From NCBI RefSeq assembly GCF_001244995.1, contig NZ_LN869529.1, positions 565,454-629,453 on the forward strand: 64,000 bases of DNA. Direction: 5' to 3'. The notes under the pieces were generated by a model. That model saw only the letters and a list, made by a program, of their open reading frames with translations. It made no database searches and was not told the DNA's origin. Shown here one piece after another: positions 56,514-64,000 of this stretch. The DNA comes from Intestinimonas massiliensis (ex Afouda et al. 2020). GTDB lineage: Bacteria; Bacillota; Clostridia; Oscillospirales; Oscillospiraceae. Each line of letters opens with the position of its first letter. The first letter of the stretch is position 1. Made by a program: the position numbers and the translations under genes.

Positions 56514-57251
56514 ATGTGCTTCAAACGACTTCTGCTTGGGCTGCTGGCGCTGTCGGCGGTGTGCTCCGTGACTCTGGGCATGATGCGCTGGCAGGGCTAT
56601 CTTTTACTGCCCCAAGAGGCCGACCCGCCTGCCTGGAAGGTCTTCGGCGTGGATGTGTCGGCCTATCAGGGCCGGATCGACTGGCAGGACCTGCGGGAGC
56701 AGGGGGTGGATTTCGCCTTTATCAAGGCCACGGAGGGCAGTTCGCTCCAGGACCGCTACTTTGCCGACAACTGGGCGGCGGCTCAGGCGGCGGGGGTACG
56801 TGTGGGCGCCTACCATTTTTTCAGTTATGACAGCCCCGGCGAGACCCAGGCGGATAATTTTCTCTCCATGGTGCCGGTGACGGCGGGGGCTCTGCCCCCG
56901 GTGGTGGACATCGAGTTCTATGGGGACAAGCTCCAGAATCTGCCCCGGCGGGAGGATGTAAAGGCGGTGCTGGACCCGTTGCTGGCCCGGCTGGAGGAGC
57001 ACTATGGCGTGAAGCCGATCTTGTATGTCACCTATCGCTCCTACCGGCTGTATATCGCCGGCAGGGACTACCGGGACTATCCCCTGTGGTTCAGCAGCCC
57101 CGTGGTGTCCCCCATCGGCAAGGGCTGGGATTTTTGGCAGTATTCCCACAGCGCCAGCCTGACGGGCTATTCCGGGCCGGAGGCGTGCATCGACCTGAAT
57201 GTGTTCCGGGGCAGTATGGAGGAGTTCCGGCAGTTTGGATGCCCGGATTGA
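56514..57251 (+). CDS. Glycoside hydrolase family 25 lysozyme
   Basis: A 245-residue exported muramidase. A basic start (CFKR) and a hydrophobic stretch (residues 5-25) act as signal or membrane anchor. The GH25 barrel begins at FGVDVSAYQGRIDW, with catalytic acids in FIKATEG and VVDIEFYG, and ends with WDFWQYSHSA. The start codon is uncertain: ATG 56514 has no good ribosome site, and GTG 56490 or TTG 56499 upstream are possible. It likely remodels peptidoglycan. Confidence 0.87.
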   Translation: MCFKRLLLGLLALSAVCSVTLGMMRWQGYLLLPQEADPPAWKVFGVDVSAYQGRIDWQDLREQGVDFAFIKATEGSSLQDRYFADNWAAAQAAGVRVGAYHFFSYDSPGETQADNFLSMVPVTAGALPPVVDIEFYGDKLQNLPRREDVKAVLDPLLARLEEHYGVKPILYVTYRSYRLYIAGRDYRDYPLWFSSPVVSPIGKGWDFWQYSHSASLTGYSGPEACIDLNVFRGSMEEFRQFGCPD

Positions 57252-57256
57252 GTGAA

Positions 57257-57296
57257 ATAGGCGGAGGCAGTTTTCTTGCCTCCGCCTATTCTATTT
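57257..57296 (+). terminator. Terminator of the GH25 gene
   Basis: Stem AATAGGCGGAGGCA / TGCCTCCGCCTATT, 7-base loop, then CTATTT. Confidence 0.88.
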
Positions 57297-57308
57297 CCCG
57301 GCGGATTC

Positions 57309-57317
57309 TGGTATAAT
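57309..57317 (+). promoter_or_regulatory. Extended -10 promoter of murB-rapZ-yvcK-whiA
   Basis: TGG-TATAAT is a perfect extended -10 element 46 bases before murB; the -35 is poor. Confidence 0.7.
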
Positions 57318-57362
57318 GACTTAATAATATGGACCGCTGTGTCCTGTCGTATGGAGGTCATT

Positions 57363-58277
57363 ATGGATATCTACGCCAAGCTGACGGAGGACCTGCAAAA
57401 AGCCTGCCCGCCCCTGGAGCTCCGGGAAAACGAGCCGATGGCCCGCCACACCACCTTCCGCATCGGCGGACCTGCCCGGCTGATGGCGCTGCCCAAAAGC
57501 GGCGCGGAGGCACAGGCCGCGCTCCAGGCCGCCGCCGGCCTGGGTGTGGAACCGATCTTCGTGGGCAACGGCAGCAATCTGCTGGTGGCCGACGCCGGGT
57601 TGACAGGCTTCGTGGTCAAGGCGGTGGATGGACTGGGCGAACTGCGCTGTGAAGGAAACTCCCTGTACGCAGGCGCGGGGGTGCTGCTGTCCGCCCTGTC
57701 CGGCTTGGCGCGGGATCACAGCCTTACCGGGCTGGAGTTTGCCCATGGGATTCCAGGCTCGGTGGGGGGCGCCGTCACGATGAACGCGGGGGCGTACAAC
57801 GGGGAGATGGGCGCGGTGGTGCGGGAGGTGGACTGCCTGGAGGCCGATGGCACCCGCCGCACGCTGTCCGGGGACGAGCTGGCGTTCTCCTACCGGCACA
57901 GTGCCTTTTCCGACGGGAGGCGCTTCATTCTGGGCGCCCGGATGGAGCTCACGCCGGGCGACCCGGTCAGCATCCAGATGCTGATGGACGATTTCGGCAA
58001 CCGGCGCCGCCACAAGCAGCCCCTGAACCTGCCCAGCGCGGGCAGTACCTTCAAGCGGCCGGAGGGCTATTTTGCCGCCGCCCTCATTGACGAGTGTAAG
58101 CTCAAGGGGACCACCATCGGCGGGGCCCAGGTATCCAAAAAGCACGCCGGATTCCTGGTGAACGCGGGCGGGGCCACCTGCTCCGATGTGCTGGCCCTGG
58201 TGGACCTGGTACGAGAGACCGTTCTCCGGGAGACCGGCGTGGCTCTGGAGCTGGAAGTCAAGACTCTGGGTATCTGA
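57363..58277 (+). CDS. murB: UDP-N-acetylenolpyruvoylglucosamine reductase
   Basis: A 304-residue FAD enzyme reducing UDP-GlcNAc-enolpyruvate to UDP-MurNAc. FAD-binding features are FVGNGSNLLVAD and HGIPGSVGGAVTMNAGAY. The catalytic Ser lies in PSAGSTFKRP near residue 231 and the Glu in the C-terminal ALELEVK. ATG 57363 was chosen because GGAGG is 7 bases upstream; an ATG four codons earlier overlaps that site. First gene of a conserved cell-wall/regulator cluster. Confidence 0.96.
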   Translation: MDIYAKLTEDLQKACPPLELRENEPMARHTTFRIGGPARLMALPKSGAEAQAALQAAAGLGVEPIFVGNGSNLLVADAGLTGFVVKAVDGLGELRCEGNSLYAGAGVLLSALSGLARDHSLTGLEFAHGIPGSVGGAVTMNAGAYNGEMGAVVREVDCLEADGTRRTLSGDELAFSYRHSAFSDGRRFILGARMELTPGDPVSIQMLMDDFGNRRRHKQPLNLPSAGSTFKRPEGYFAAALIDECKLKGTTIGGAQVSKKHAGFLVNAGGATCSDVLALVDLVRETVLRETGVALELEVKTLGI

Positions 58278-58297
58278 GAGAAAAGAGGACCCCTGCT

Positions 58298-59158
58298 ATG
58301 AAATTTATCCTGATCTCCGGCCTGTCCGGAGCCGGAAAAAGTAAAGCCGCCTCCTTTCTGGAGGATATGGGCTACTACGTGGTGGACAACATGCCCGCCG
58401 CGCTGATCCCCAAGTTTGCGGAGCTGTGCATGGCCTCGCCGGGCCGGTACGACAAGGTGGTGCTGGTCACCGATATCCGGGGCGGGCAGACCTTCGACGG
58501 CCTGTTCGACGCCTTGGACAAGCTCCACGACATGGGCTGCGACTACAAGATCCTCTTCGTGGAGGCGTCGGTGGAGGCCATCATAAAGCGCTATAAGGAG
58601 ACCCGGCGTAACCATCCGCTGTCCAAGACCGGCCGCTCCCTGGAGGAGGCCGTCCAACTGGAGCGGAGCGCCCTGGAGCCGGTCCGGCAGCGGGCGGAGT
58701 ACATTGTGGATACCTCGGCCCTGCCCACCGCCAAGCTGCGGGGGGAGATGCTCCGGCTGTTCGGCAGCGGCGATACCGCCTCGGCCATGAGCGTCTCCGT
58801 CATCTCCTTTGGATTCAAGTACGGCATTCCCATCGAGGCCGACCTGGTCTTTGACGTGCGGTTTTTGCCCAACCCCTACTATATTGCCGAGCTGCGGCAC
58901 CAGACCGGGCTGGACCAGGGGGTGTGGGATTTTATCTTCGGCTACCAACAGACCCGGGACTTCATGAAGCACCTGGAGGGTCTGATCGGCTTTCTGCTGC
59001 CCCTGTATGTGGAGGAGGGCAAGACAGCCCTCGTCATCGGGGTGGGCTGTACCGGCGGCCACCACCGCTCGGTGGCTATCACCAGGGCTCTGGCGGAATT
59101 TATCCGGCAGAAGGGCTACAGCGCCGCAGAGAACCATCGGGACATGACCAGGGAATGA
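58298..59158 (+). CDS. rapZ: RNase adapter/nucleotide-binding protein RapZ (YvcJ)
   Basis: A 286-residue P-loop protein with Walker A GLSGAGKSK at residue 8 and the Walker B-like VVLVTDIRG. The C-terminal ligand-binding part has GCTGGHHRSV near residue 250. In Bacillus YvcJ affects competence; in enterics RapZ controls GlcN6P synthesis. It lies 20 bases after murB and 16 bases before yvcK, as in most Firmicutes. Confidence 0.95.
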   Translation: MKFILISGLSGAGKSKAASFLEDMGYYVVDNMPAALIPKFAELCMASPGRYDKVVLVTDIRGGQTFDGLFDALDKLHDMGCDYKILFVEASVEAIIKRYKETRRNHPLSKTGRSLEEAVQLERSALEPVRQRAEYIVDTSALPTAKLRGEMLRLFGSGDTASAMSVSVISFGFKYGIPIEADLVFDVRFLPNPYYIAELRHQTGLDQGVWDFIFGYQQTRDFMKHLEGLIGFLLPLYVEEGKTALVIGVGCTGGHHRSVAITRALAEFIRQKGYSAAENHRDMTRE

Positions 59159-59174
59159 CCCAAGGAGGAGCCAT

Positions 59175-60236
59175 ATGACCGAACTCTACGGCCGGAACGA
59201 CCGGCGCTGGGAGCTGGGCCCGAAGATCACCGCCATCGGCGGCGGTACCGGATTGTCCACCATGCTCCGGGGATTGAAGAACTATACCCGCAATCTGACC
59301 GCCGTGGTCACCGTGGCCGACGACGGCGGCGGCTCCGGCGTGCTGCGCCAGGACCTGGGGATGCCCCCGCCGGGGGACATCCGCCACTGCATGGAGGCCC
59401 TGGCCAACGTGGAGCCCGTCATGGGAGAGCTGCTGTCCTACCGCTTTCCCAAGGACTCCGGCGCCTTGGGCGGCCAGTCCTTTGGCAACCTGATCCTGGC
59501 CGCGCTGAACGGCATCTCCCCCTCCTTCGATCAGGCGGTGGCCCGGATGAGCGAGGTGCTGGCCATCACCGGCCGGGTGCTTCCGGTGACCAACGAGAAC
59601 ATCCAATTGGAGGCCACCTTTGAAAACGGCAGCCACGTGGTGGGGGAGTCCCGCATCTTCCAGTTCAAGAAGGAGCAGGACTGCCGCATCGGGCATGTCC
59701 GGCTCCTGCCGGAGCATCCCCCGGCCCTGCCCGCCACCCTTCAGGCCATCGACGAGGCCGACCTCATCCTGCTGGGGCCCGGCAGCCTCTACACCAGCGT
59801 GATCCCCAACCTGCTGGTGGACGGCGTGTCGGAGGCCATCCGGCGCTCGGACGCTCTGAAGGTGTATATCTGCAACATTATGACTCAGGACGGGGAGACC
59901 GAGGACATGACGGCCTCCGACCATGTGGCGGCGCTGCTGGCCCACGGAGGGACAGGTCTGGTGGACGTATGCCTTTGCAACTCCGCTCCGGTGCGCCCCG
60001 GATTGCTGGAGCGCTACCGGGAGGAGGATGCCGTGCCCATCCGGGTGGACCGGGACAGGATCGAGGCCATGGGGGTGGAGGTGGTGGAGCGCCCGCTGGC
60101 CTCCGAGACCTCGGACTATGCCCGGCATTCCATCGCCCGGCTGTCCGCCGCCGTTATGGAGCTCTTCGGGGAGCGGGCCGTCCGGGTGGCCCCGGACCGG
60201 GAGTGGGAACGGGGCGCCTATATCCTGGAGGAGTGA
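59175..60236 (+). CDS. yvcK: Gluconeogenesis factor family protein YvcK
   Basis: A 353-residue UDP-sugar-binding regulator of the CofD-like family. The N-terminal AIGGGTGLSTMLRGLK binds the nucleotide, followed by VVTVADDGGGSG and ILLGPGSLYTSVIPNL near residue 200. It links carbon state to cell-wall synthesis. AAGGAGG precedes ATG 59175. It is part of the rapZ-yvcK-whiA trio. Confidence 0.95.
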   Translation: MTELYGRNDRRWELGPKITAIGGGTGLSTMLRGLKNYTRNLTAVVTVADDGGGSGVLRQDLGMPPPGDIRHCMEALANVEPVMGELLSYRFPKDSGALGGQSFGNLILAALNGISPSFDQAVARMSEVLAITGRVLPVTNENIQLEATFENGSHVVGESRIFQFKKEQDCRIGHVRLLPEHPPALPATLQAIDEADLILLGPGSLYTSVIPNLLVDGVSEAIRRSDALKVYICNIMTQDGETEDMTASDHVAALLAHGGTGLVDVCLCNSAPVRPGLLERYREEDAVPIRVDRDRIEAMGVEVVERPLASETSDYARHSIARLSAAVMELFGERAVRVAPDREWERGAYILEE

Positions 60237-60249
60237 AAGGAGGGACGGT

Positions 60250-61146
60250 ATGTCCTTTTCTGCGCAAGTCAAAGAGGAGCTGTGCCGGACCCCGCTGTCC
60301 CGCCGGTGCTGCGCCCGGGCGGAGGCCTACGGAATCCTCTTGTTCTGCCACAGCTTTACCGCCGCTGAGATCAAAATCGTCACCAGCGCTCCGGTCTTTG
60401 CCAAGCGTCTGCCCGCCCTCTTCCGCAAGGCGTTCAAGGTGGACTTCGACCGGAGCCCCGAACCGGCCGAGACCGGGAAGCGGATCTTTCTCATTACGGA
60501 CCCGGGGAAGCTGGCGGCCATCCGGGAGGCCTACGGCTCCGACCCGGCAGTGAGTCTGGCCAACCACATCAACTTTGCCGTGCTGGAGGAGGACCACGAC
60601 CGCGCGGCCTTTCTGCGGGGGGCTTTTTTGGCGGGGGGGTCGGTGAACGACCCGACCAAGAGTTACCACCTGGAGCTGGTGACCTCCCATTACAGCGTGA
60701 GCCGGGAGCTGGCGGCCCTGCTGCCCGAGGCCGGCTTTGAACCCAAGCAGACCACCCGGAAGTCCAACTATGTCACCTATTTCAAGCCCAGCGAGACCAT
60801 CGCGGACTTTTTGACGGCCGTCGGGGCCCCGCTGGCCGCCATGGAGGTCATGAACGCCAAGCTGGAGAAGCATCTGCGGGGGAGCGTGAACCGCCGGGTG
60901 AACTGCGACTCGGCCAATCTGGACAAGGCGGTGGACGCCGCCCTGCTCCAGGTGGAGGCCATCCAGCGGTACAGCGCCATCCACGGGCTGGACGCCCTGC
61001 CGGACAAGCTGCGGGAGACCGCCCGGTTGCGGGCGGAGAACCCGGAGCTCACCCTGGCTCAGCTCGCCGCCCTCTGTGACCCGCCGGTGACCAAGTCCTG
61101 CCTCAACCACCGTCTGCGCAAGCTGATGGAGCTGGCGAAAGAGTAG
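60250..61146 (+). CDS. whiA: DNA-binding protein WhiA
   Basis: A 298-residue WhiA with the N-terminal LAGLIDADG-like domain (FLRGAFLAGGSVNDPTK near residue 120) and a C-terminal helix-turn-helix (LRAENPELTLAQLAAL, then KSCLNHRLRKLMELA). In Bacillus it affects division and chromosome segregation. ATG 60250 has AAAGGAGGG upstream. A second, partial copy of its last 20 codons lies 156 bases downstream. Confidence 0.96.
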   Translation: MSFSAQVKEELCRTPLSRRCCARAEAYGILLFCHSFTAAEIKIVTSAPVFAKRLPALFRKAFKVDFDRSPEPAETGKRIFLITDPGKLAAIREAYGSDPAVSLANHINFAVLEEDHDRAAFLRGAFLAGGSVNDPTKSYHLELVTSHYSVSRELAALLPEAGFEPKQTTRKSNYVTYFKPSETIADFLTAVGAPLAAMEVMNAKLEKHLRGSVNRRVNCDSANLDKAVDAALLQVEAIQRYSAIHGLDALPDKLRETARLRAENPELTLAQLAALCDPPVTKSCLNHRLRKLMELAKE

Positions 61147-61301
61147 AATACGGCGGCGGGGCGCAGAGCGAGCGGCAGCGAGCCGCGCCTTTTGGCGCGT
61201 CAAATGCCGAAGGCGTTTCCGCAGGGCGGATTGATTCCGCCCGAGGAAGTGAAAGAAAAGGGGCCCCCACAGAATGCGGAGCATTCTGTGGAGAGACACC
61301 T
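61147..61301 (+). repeat. Hairpin-rich repeat-like insertion after whiA
   Basis: This 155-base segment has no gene but several stems: GCGGC-A-GCGAGCCGC, CGCGCC-TTTT-GGCGCG (61183-61198), GGCGGATTGATTCCGCC (61227-61243) and CCACAGAATGC-GGA-GCATTCTGTGG (61267-61291). The chain of modular stems resembles a REP/BIME or MITE-like intergenic repeat. It sits exactly between the true whiA end and a second copy of the whiA end, so its arrival is linked to that duplication. Confidence 0.65.
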
Positions 61302-61365
61302 GCCGGTGACAAAATCCTGCCTGAACCACCGGTTGCGCAAGCTGATGGAACTGGCGAGGGGGTGA
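61302..61365 (+). pseudogene. Partial duplicate of the whiA 3' end
   Basis: About 64 bases repeat the last 20 codons of whiA (PVTKSCLNHRLRKLMELA then a stop). The differences from 61083-61146 are almost all in third codon positions and keep the same residues; only the last two residues differ. This looks like the end of a whiA allele from a related strain, not a decayed local copy. No start codon or ribosome site is present. Confidence 0.85.
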
Positions 61366-61370
61366 GAGGC

Positions 61371-61979
61371 ATGGTTGGTCAATATGAGTTTTACAGTCCC
61401 GATGTGCTGGATGCGGTTCGGCGGAAACTCACCAGGCGGGTGGAGGAGGAAAATGCCGGTCTGGCCTCTTGGCGGGCCGCAGAGAGCCAGTCCGAGTCCT
61501 GGAAGGGCCAGATCAAACTGGATTGGCGGGAAGAGAAGTTCACGCTGCGCTACTCTGAACAAATAAAAAGCAGCGGAAGCTGTGTTGGATCCGATACCTA
61601 TACGGGAATAAGGGGCGGGAAACTTTTCACCGGGGCCTCCCTGTTCGCTGGAGTTGGTATGCGGCGGGAAGTCTCCTTCGGCAACCCGTTTCAAGGGGTG
61701 CTGATACCGGTACCCGACGGGGGAACAGTCATTCAGGGGCGGTTTACCCTGTCCTGGGCGGCCCGACTGCTCCTCTGGGGCGTACTTTTGCTGTGCCTCG
61801 GCATAGGCTGGTGGATGGAGGTGCCCCTGGCCTTTCTGGGCGCTCTGCTGTGCATGTATCAGATCGTCCGGGGCGAGGTGCGGGCCGACCAATGCCATGG
61901 GTCCGAGGGGCTGCTGCAAATGCTGAATGAGGTGGCGCAGGGGCGCGAGGGGGATACGGCCGGTGGAACGGGAGTTTAA
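61371..61979 (+). CDS. Membrane protein of unknown function, tandem paralogue 1
   Basis: A 202-residue protein with a hydrophilic N-terminal half and two hydrophobic segments (about residues 128-147 and 150-166). YEFYSPDVLDAVRRKL at the N terminus is echoed in the next two genes. The VSFGNPFQGVLIP and TVIQGRF stretch recalls hypothetical membrane proteins common in Oscillospiraceae. GAGGGGGTGAG lies before ATG 61371. It overlaps the next gene by 17 bases. Function unknown. Confidence 0.7.
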   Translation: MVGQYEFYSPDVLDAVRRKLTRRVEEENAGLASWRAAESQSESWKGQIKLDWREEKFTLRYSEQIKSSGSCVGSDTYTGIRGGKLFTGASLFAGVGMRREVSFGNPFQGVLIPVPDGGTVIQGRFTLSWAARLLLWGVLLLCLGIGWWMEVPLAFLGALLCMYQIVRGEVRADQCHGSEGLLQMLNEVAQGREGDTAGGTGV

Positions 61980-62415
61980 CAGCGCTTTGCCGGAGGCGGA
62001 CATCCGGGCGCGCCTCCGGGCCAAAACCCGGCCCTGGTCCCGGGCCGATCTGTGGACGGCCCGGAACACCTTCTTCAGCCGGGCGGGCGGGGGCGGAGAA
62101 ATCCGTCTGGCGAAAACCGCCGCCATGCGGGGCTATGTCTACGCCGATATCTGCATGGCCCCCCTGGAGACTGGGGGCACGGCCCTGTCCGTGACCATGG
62201 ACGTGCCCAAGACCCTGTATGCGGCCGATATCGGTGTCTGTATGTTCTTCGCGGTCCATCTGGCCCTGAGCCTCGCGTTAGACGGCTGGCCCTATGTGCT
62301 TTTACACGGCTTGCGCTATGTGTGTGTGCCGGGGCTGTTTGTCTGGACGACACATAGGGCTCGGCGGCATTTGCCCGAGCTGGCGGCATTTATCAAGGAA
62401 AACCTGCTTGATTGA
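61963..62415 (+). CDS. Membrane protein of unknown function, tandem paralogue 2
   Basis: A 150-residue protein starting at GTG 61963 with GAGGGGGA upstream. It has the REFNSALPEADIRARLRAK N terminus, an RNTFFSRAGGGGEI turn, and hydrophobic segments near residues 85-105 and 108-122. It appears related to the genes on both sides, sharing the N-terminal start pattern and membrane hairpin. It is translationally coupled to paralogue 1. Function unknown. Confidence 0.62.
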   Translation: MEREFNSALPEADIRARLRAKTRPWSRADLWTARNTFFSRAGGGGEIRLAKTAAMRGYVYADICMAPLETGGTALSVTMDVPKTLYAADIGVCMFFAVHLALSLALDGWPYVLLHGLRYVCVPGLFVWTTHRARRHLPELAAFIKENLLD

Positions 62416-62514
62416 CGCGGGCGGAGAGATGGACAGGTTCCAGAGCTTGGATGACGGCCACAGTCCGCACCGGCATTGAAGGAGCGGGCCGGGCCCTCGG
62501 GAAGGGGATGCGGA

Positions 62515-62939
62515 ATGGAACGTGAATTTGAGCTGTCTTGTTCCCGGGAGGAGTTTTTGGACCGCGTCCGGCGGCATGTGAGTCCCCGGAATACCACGGC
62601 GCTGCCGCGGGGGATTCCGTATTATGAGGAGCTGTCCGCGTCGCGTGTACCAATGGGAGGAGAGGGAGCCTCTACGACCTCTATCTCACGCCTCAGCACA
62701 ACGAAACTCTGCGGGTCCGTGTCTGCGGGGCGGAAAAGGTGTTAAAGTCTTCCGGTATCCTCTACTACCTGCCGTATCTGGTGTTCGCCCTGCTGTTCTG
62801 GTGGGCGGACCCCTTTCCGGGTTCGGCCCTGCTGTCCCTCCTGATTCTTGGTATGGGCGTGTGGGGCGGAGGGCAGGATCTGGTTTACCAAAAGAAACTG
62901 CTTTTGCTCCTGCGGGAGGAACTGGGGCTCCCCCTGTGA
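62515..62939 (+). pseudogene. Membrane protein of unknown function, tandem paralogue 3, frameshifted
   Basis: The reading starts at ATG 62515 (EREFELSCSREEFLDRVRRH), continues to about 62640, then moves to the +1 frame (RVYQWEE) and again to the next frame from about 62664 (GSLYDLYLTPQHNE), ending at 62939 after two hydrophobic segments (FALLFWW, LLSLLILGMG). Two single-base insertions, near 62641 and 62663, explain the shifts. The whole would be about 140 residues, like paralogue 2. It is a recent pseudogene or contains sequencing errors. Confidence 0.75.
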
Positions 62940-63000
62940 GGCAGGGCCCAACAAGTTTTGAATTTCATGTGATTTGATCGCGCCATGAGGAGGCCCTACC

Positions 63001-64000
63001 ATGTCCTTTGTCCATCTCCACGTACATACGGAATATTCCCTGCTGGACGGCGCCTGCCGCATCCCCAGGCTCATGGAGCGGGTCAAGGCGCTGGGTCAGG
63101 AGGCGGTGGCGATCACCGACCACGGGACCATGTACGGCGTGGTGGACTTTTACAAGGCGGCCAAGGCGGCCGGCGTGAAGCCCATCATCGGCTGCGAGGT
63201 CTATGTGGCCCCCCGCACCCGCTTCGACAAGGAGCACGACCGGGACAAGCACCCCTACCACCTCATCCTGCTCTGCCGTAACGAGGAGGGCTACCGCAAT
63301 CTGAGTCACATGGTGTCCCAGTCCTATACCGAGGGCTTTTACGTCCGGCCCCGCATCGACAAGGAGCTGCTGAGGGCCCACAGCGGCGGCCTCATCGCCC
63401 TGTCGGCCTGCCTGTCCGGGGAGGTGCCCCGGCTGCTCCTGGGGGGCAACTACGACGCGGCCCGGCAGGCAGCGCTGGAGATGCGGGAGCTCTTCGGGCC
63501 GGACAACTACTATCTGGAGCTCCAGGACCACGCCCTGCCTAGGGACCGGGAGCTGATCCAGGGGCTGGTGCGGCTCCACGAGGAGACCGGCATCCCGCTG
63601 GTGGCCACCAACGACGCCCACTACCTGACCCGGGACGACGCCGAGATGCAGGACGTGCTCATGTGCATCCAGATGGGCAAGACGGTGGACGACCCCGGAC
63701 GGATGCGGATGGAGACCCAGGAGCTTTACGTCAAATCGGAGGAGGAGATGCGCGCTCTGTTTTCCGACTGGCCCGAGGCGGTCGAAAACACCGCACGGAT
63801 CGCCGACGCCTGCCAGGTGGAGTTCGAATTCGGAAAATACCACCTGCCGGAGTTCAAGCTCCCGGAGGGGTACACCGACGGGGACGCCTACTTTGAAAAA
63901 CTGTGTCTGGACGGTTTCCGCCGGCGCTATCCCGAGGAGCCGGAGGACTACCGCCGGCAGCTACAGTATGAGATGGACATGATCCGGAAGATGGGGTTTG
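63001..64000 (+). CDS. dnaE: DNA polymerase III alpha subunit DnaE, 5' part
   Basis: The first 333 residues of DnaE; the gene continues beyond the window. The PHP domain starts at once with HLHVHTEYSLLDG and ITDHGTMYG, then IIGCEVYVAP and LIALSACLSGEVP. AGGAGG is 8 bases before ATG 63001, a strong site. DnaE1-type alpha subunits act as replicative or accessory polymerases in Firmicutes. No frame problem is seen in this part. Confidence 0.95.
   Translation, partial: MSFVHLHVHTEYSLLDGACRIPRLMERVKALGQEAVAITDHGTMYGVVDFYKAAKAAGVKPIIGCEVYVAPRTRFDKEHDRDKHPYHLILLCRNEEGYRNLSHMVSQSYTEGFYVRPRIDKELLRAHSGGLIALSACLSGEVPRLLLGGNYDAARQAALEMRELFGPDNYYLELQDHALPRDRELIQGLVRLHEETGIPLVATNDAHYLTRDDAEMQDVLMCIQMGKTVDDPGRMRMETQELYVKSEEEMRALFSDWPEAVENTARIADACQVEFEFGKYHLPEFKLPEGYTDGDAYFEKLCLDGFRRRYPEEPEDYRRQLQYEMDMIRKMGF

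Overview
The window is a high-GC chromosomal segment of a spore-forming member of the Clostridia. The best fit is the Oscillospiraceae (Flavonifractor / Pseudoflavonifractor-like); this is inferred from gene content and style, not from a database match. Low-GC-Gram-positive traits in a GC-rich genome support it: spoVAD-spoVAE, a dnaG-sigA pair, T-box leaders, a large SRP RNA next to dnaX, ykoFEDC, whiA-yvcK-rapZ, BlaI/M56 regulators and an ANTAR regulator beside glnA. The sequence is ordinary core chromosome with a few disturbed spots. No phage, IS element or CRISPR array was seen.

Layout. 1-5.3 kb: an operon led by the 3' end of a TPP riboswitch and a terminator, with ykoF-ykoE-ykoD-ykoC (HMP/thiamine ECF uptake), then an unusual radical SAM enzyme and an unknown 163-residue protein. 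5.3-9.9 kb: an orphan LytTR regulator, a small unknown gene, tRNA-Ala(CGC), SRP RNA, dnaX, ebfC and an aromatic-acid exporter-like gene. 9.9-16.3 kb: yoaK and a family 4 uracil-DNA glycosylase on the minus strand, then a T-box (Asn specifier) driving aspS2-gatC-gatA-gatB, the indirect route to Asn-tRNA. 16.3-24.5 kb: a surface 5'-nucleotidase, spoVAE/spoVAD, a Cys-rich protein, an acyl-ACP thioesterase, guaB, and an M56/BlaI pair with two clear operators. 24.5-32 kb: addB-addA. addB is broken by a 42-bp inverted copy of its own downstream sequence, and a small AT-richer island (XRE regulator plus divergent small gene) lies between addB and addA. 32-40 kb: rpmE, a flavin reductase, hflX, a GNAT gene, yigZ, dgt, dnaG, sigA and a Nudix gene. 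40-44.4 kb: a small XRE divergon, leuA behind a T-box, tRNA-Gln(CTG), an unexplained structured leader or ncRNA, and a YeiH family transporter. 44.5-56.4 kb: nitrogen and lysine metabolism with purF, glnA with an ANTAR antiterminator gene, dapF, dapL and gltB-gltD; both glnA and gltB are preceded by short-hairpin/terminator leaders. 56.5-64 kb: a GH25 lysozyme, murB-rapZ-yvcK-whiA, a duplicated whiA 3' end around a hairpin-rich repeat, three tandem related membrane-protein genes (the third frameshifted), and the start of dnaE, which runs off the window.

The points most worth following are: the riboswitch-controlled radical SAM gene beside HMP transport; the paired leaders at glnA and gltB with the ANTAR gene between them; the structured RNA candidate near 43.15-43.33 kb; the addB inverted-copy mutation; and the second whiA 3' end, which differs from the first mainly at synonymous positions.
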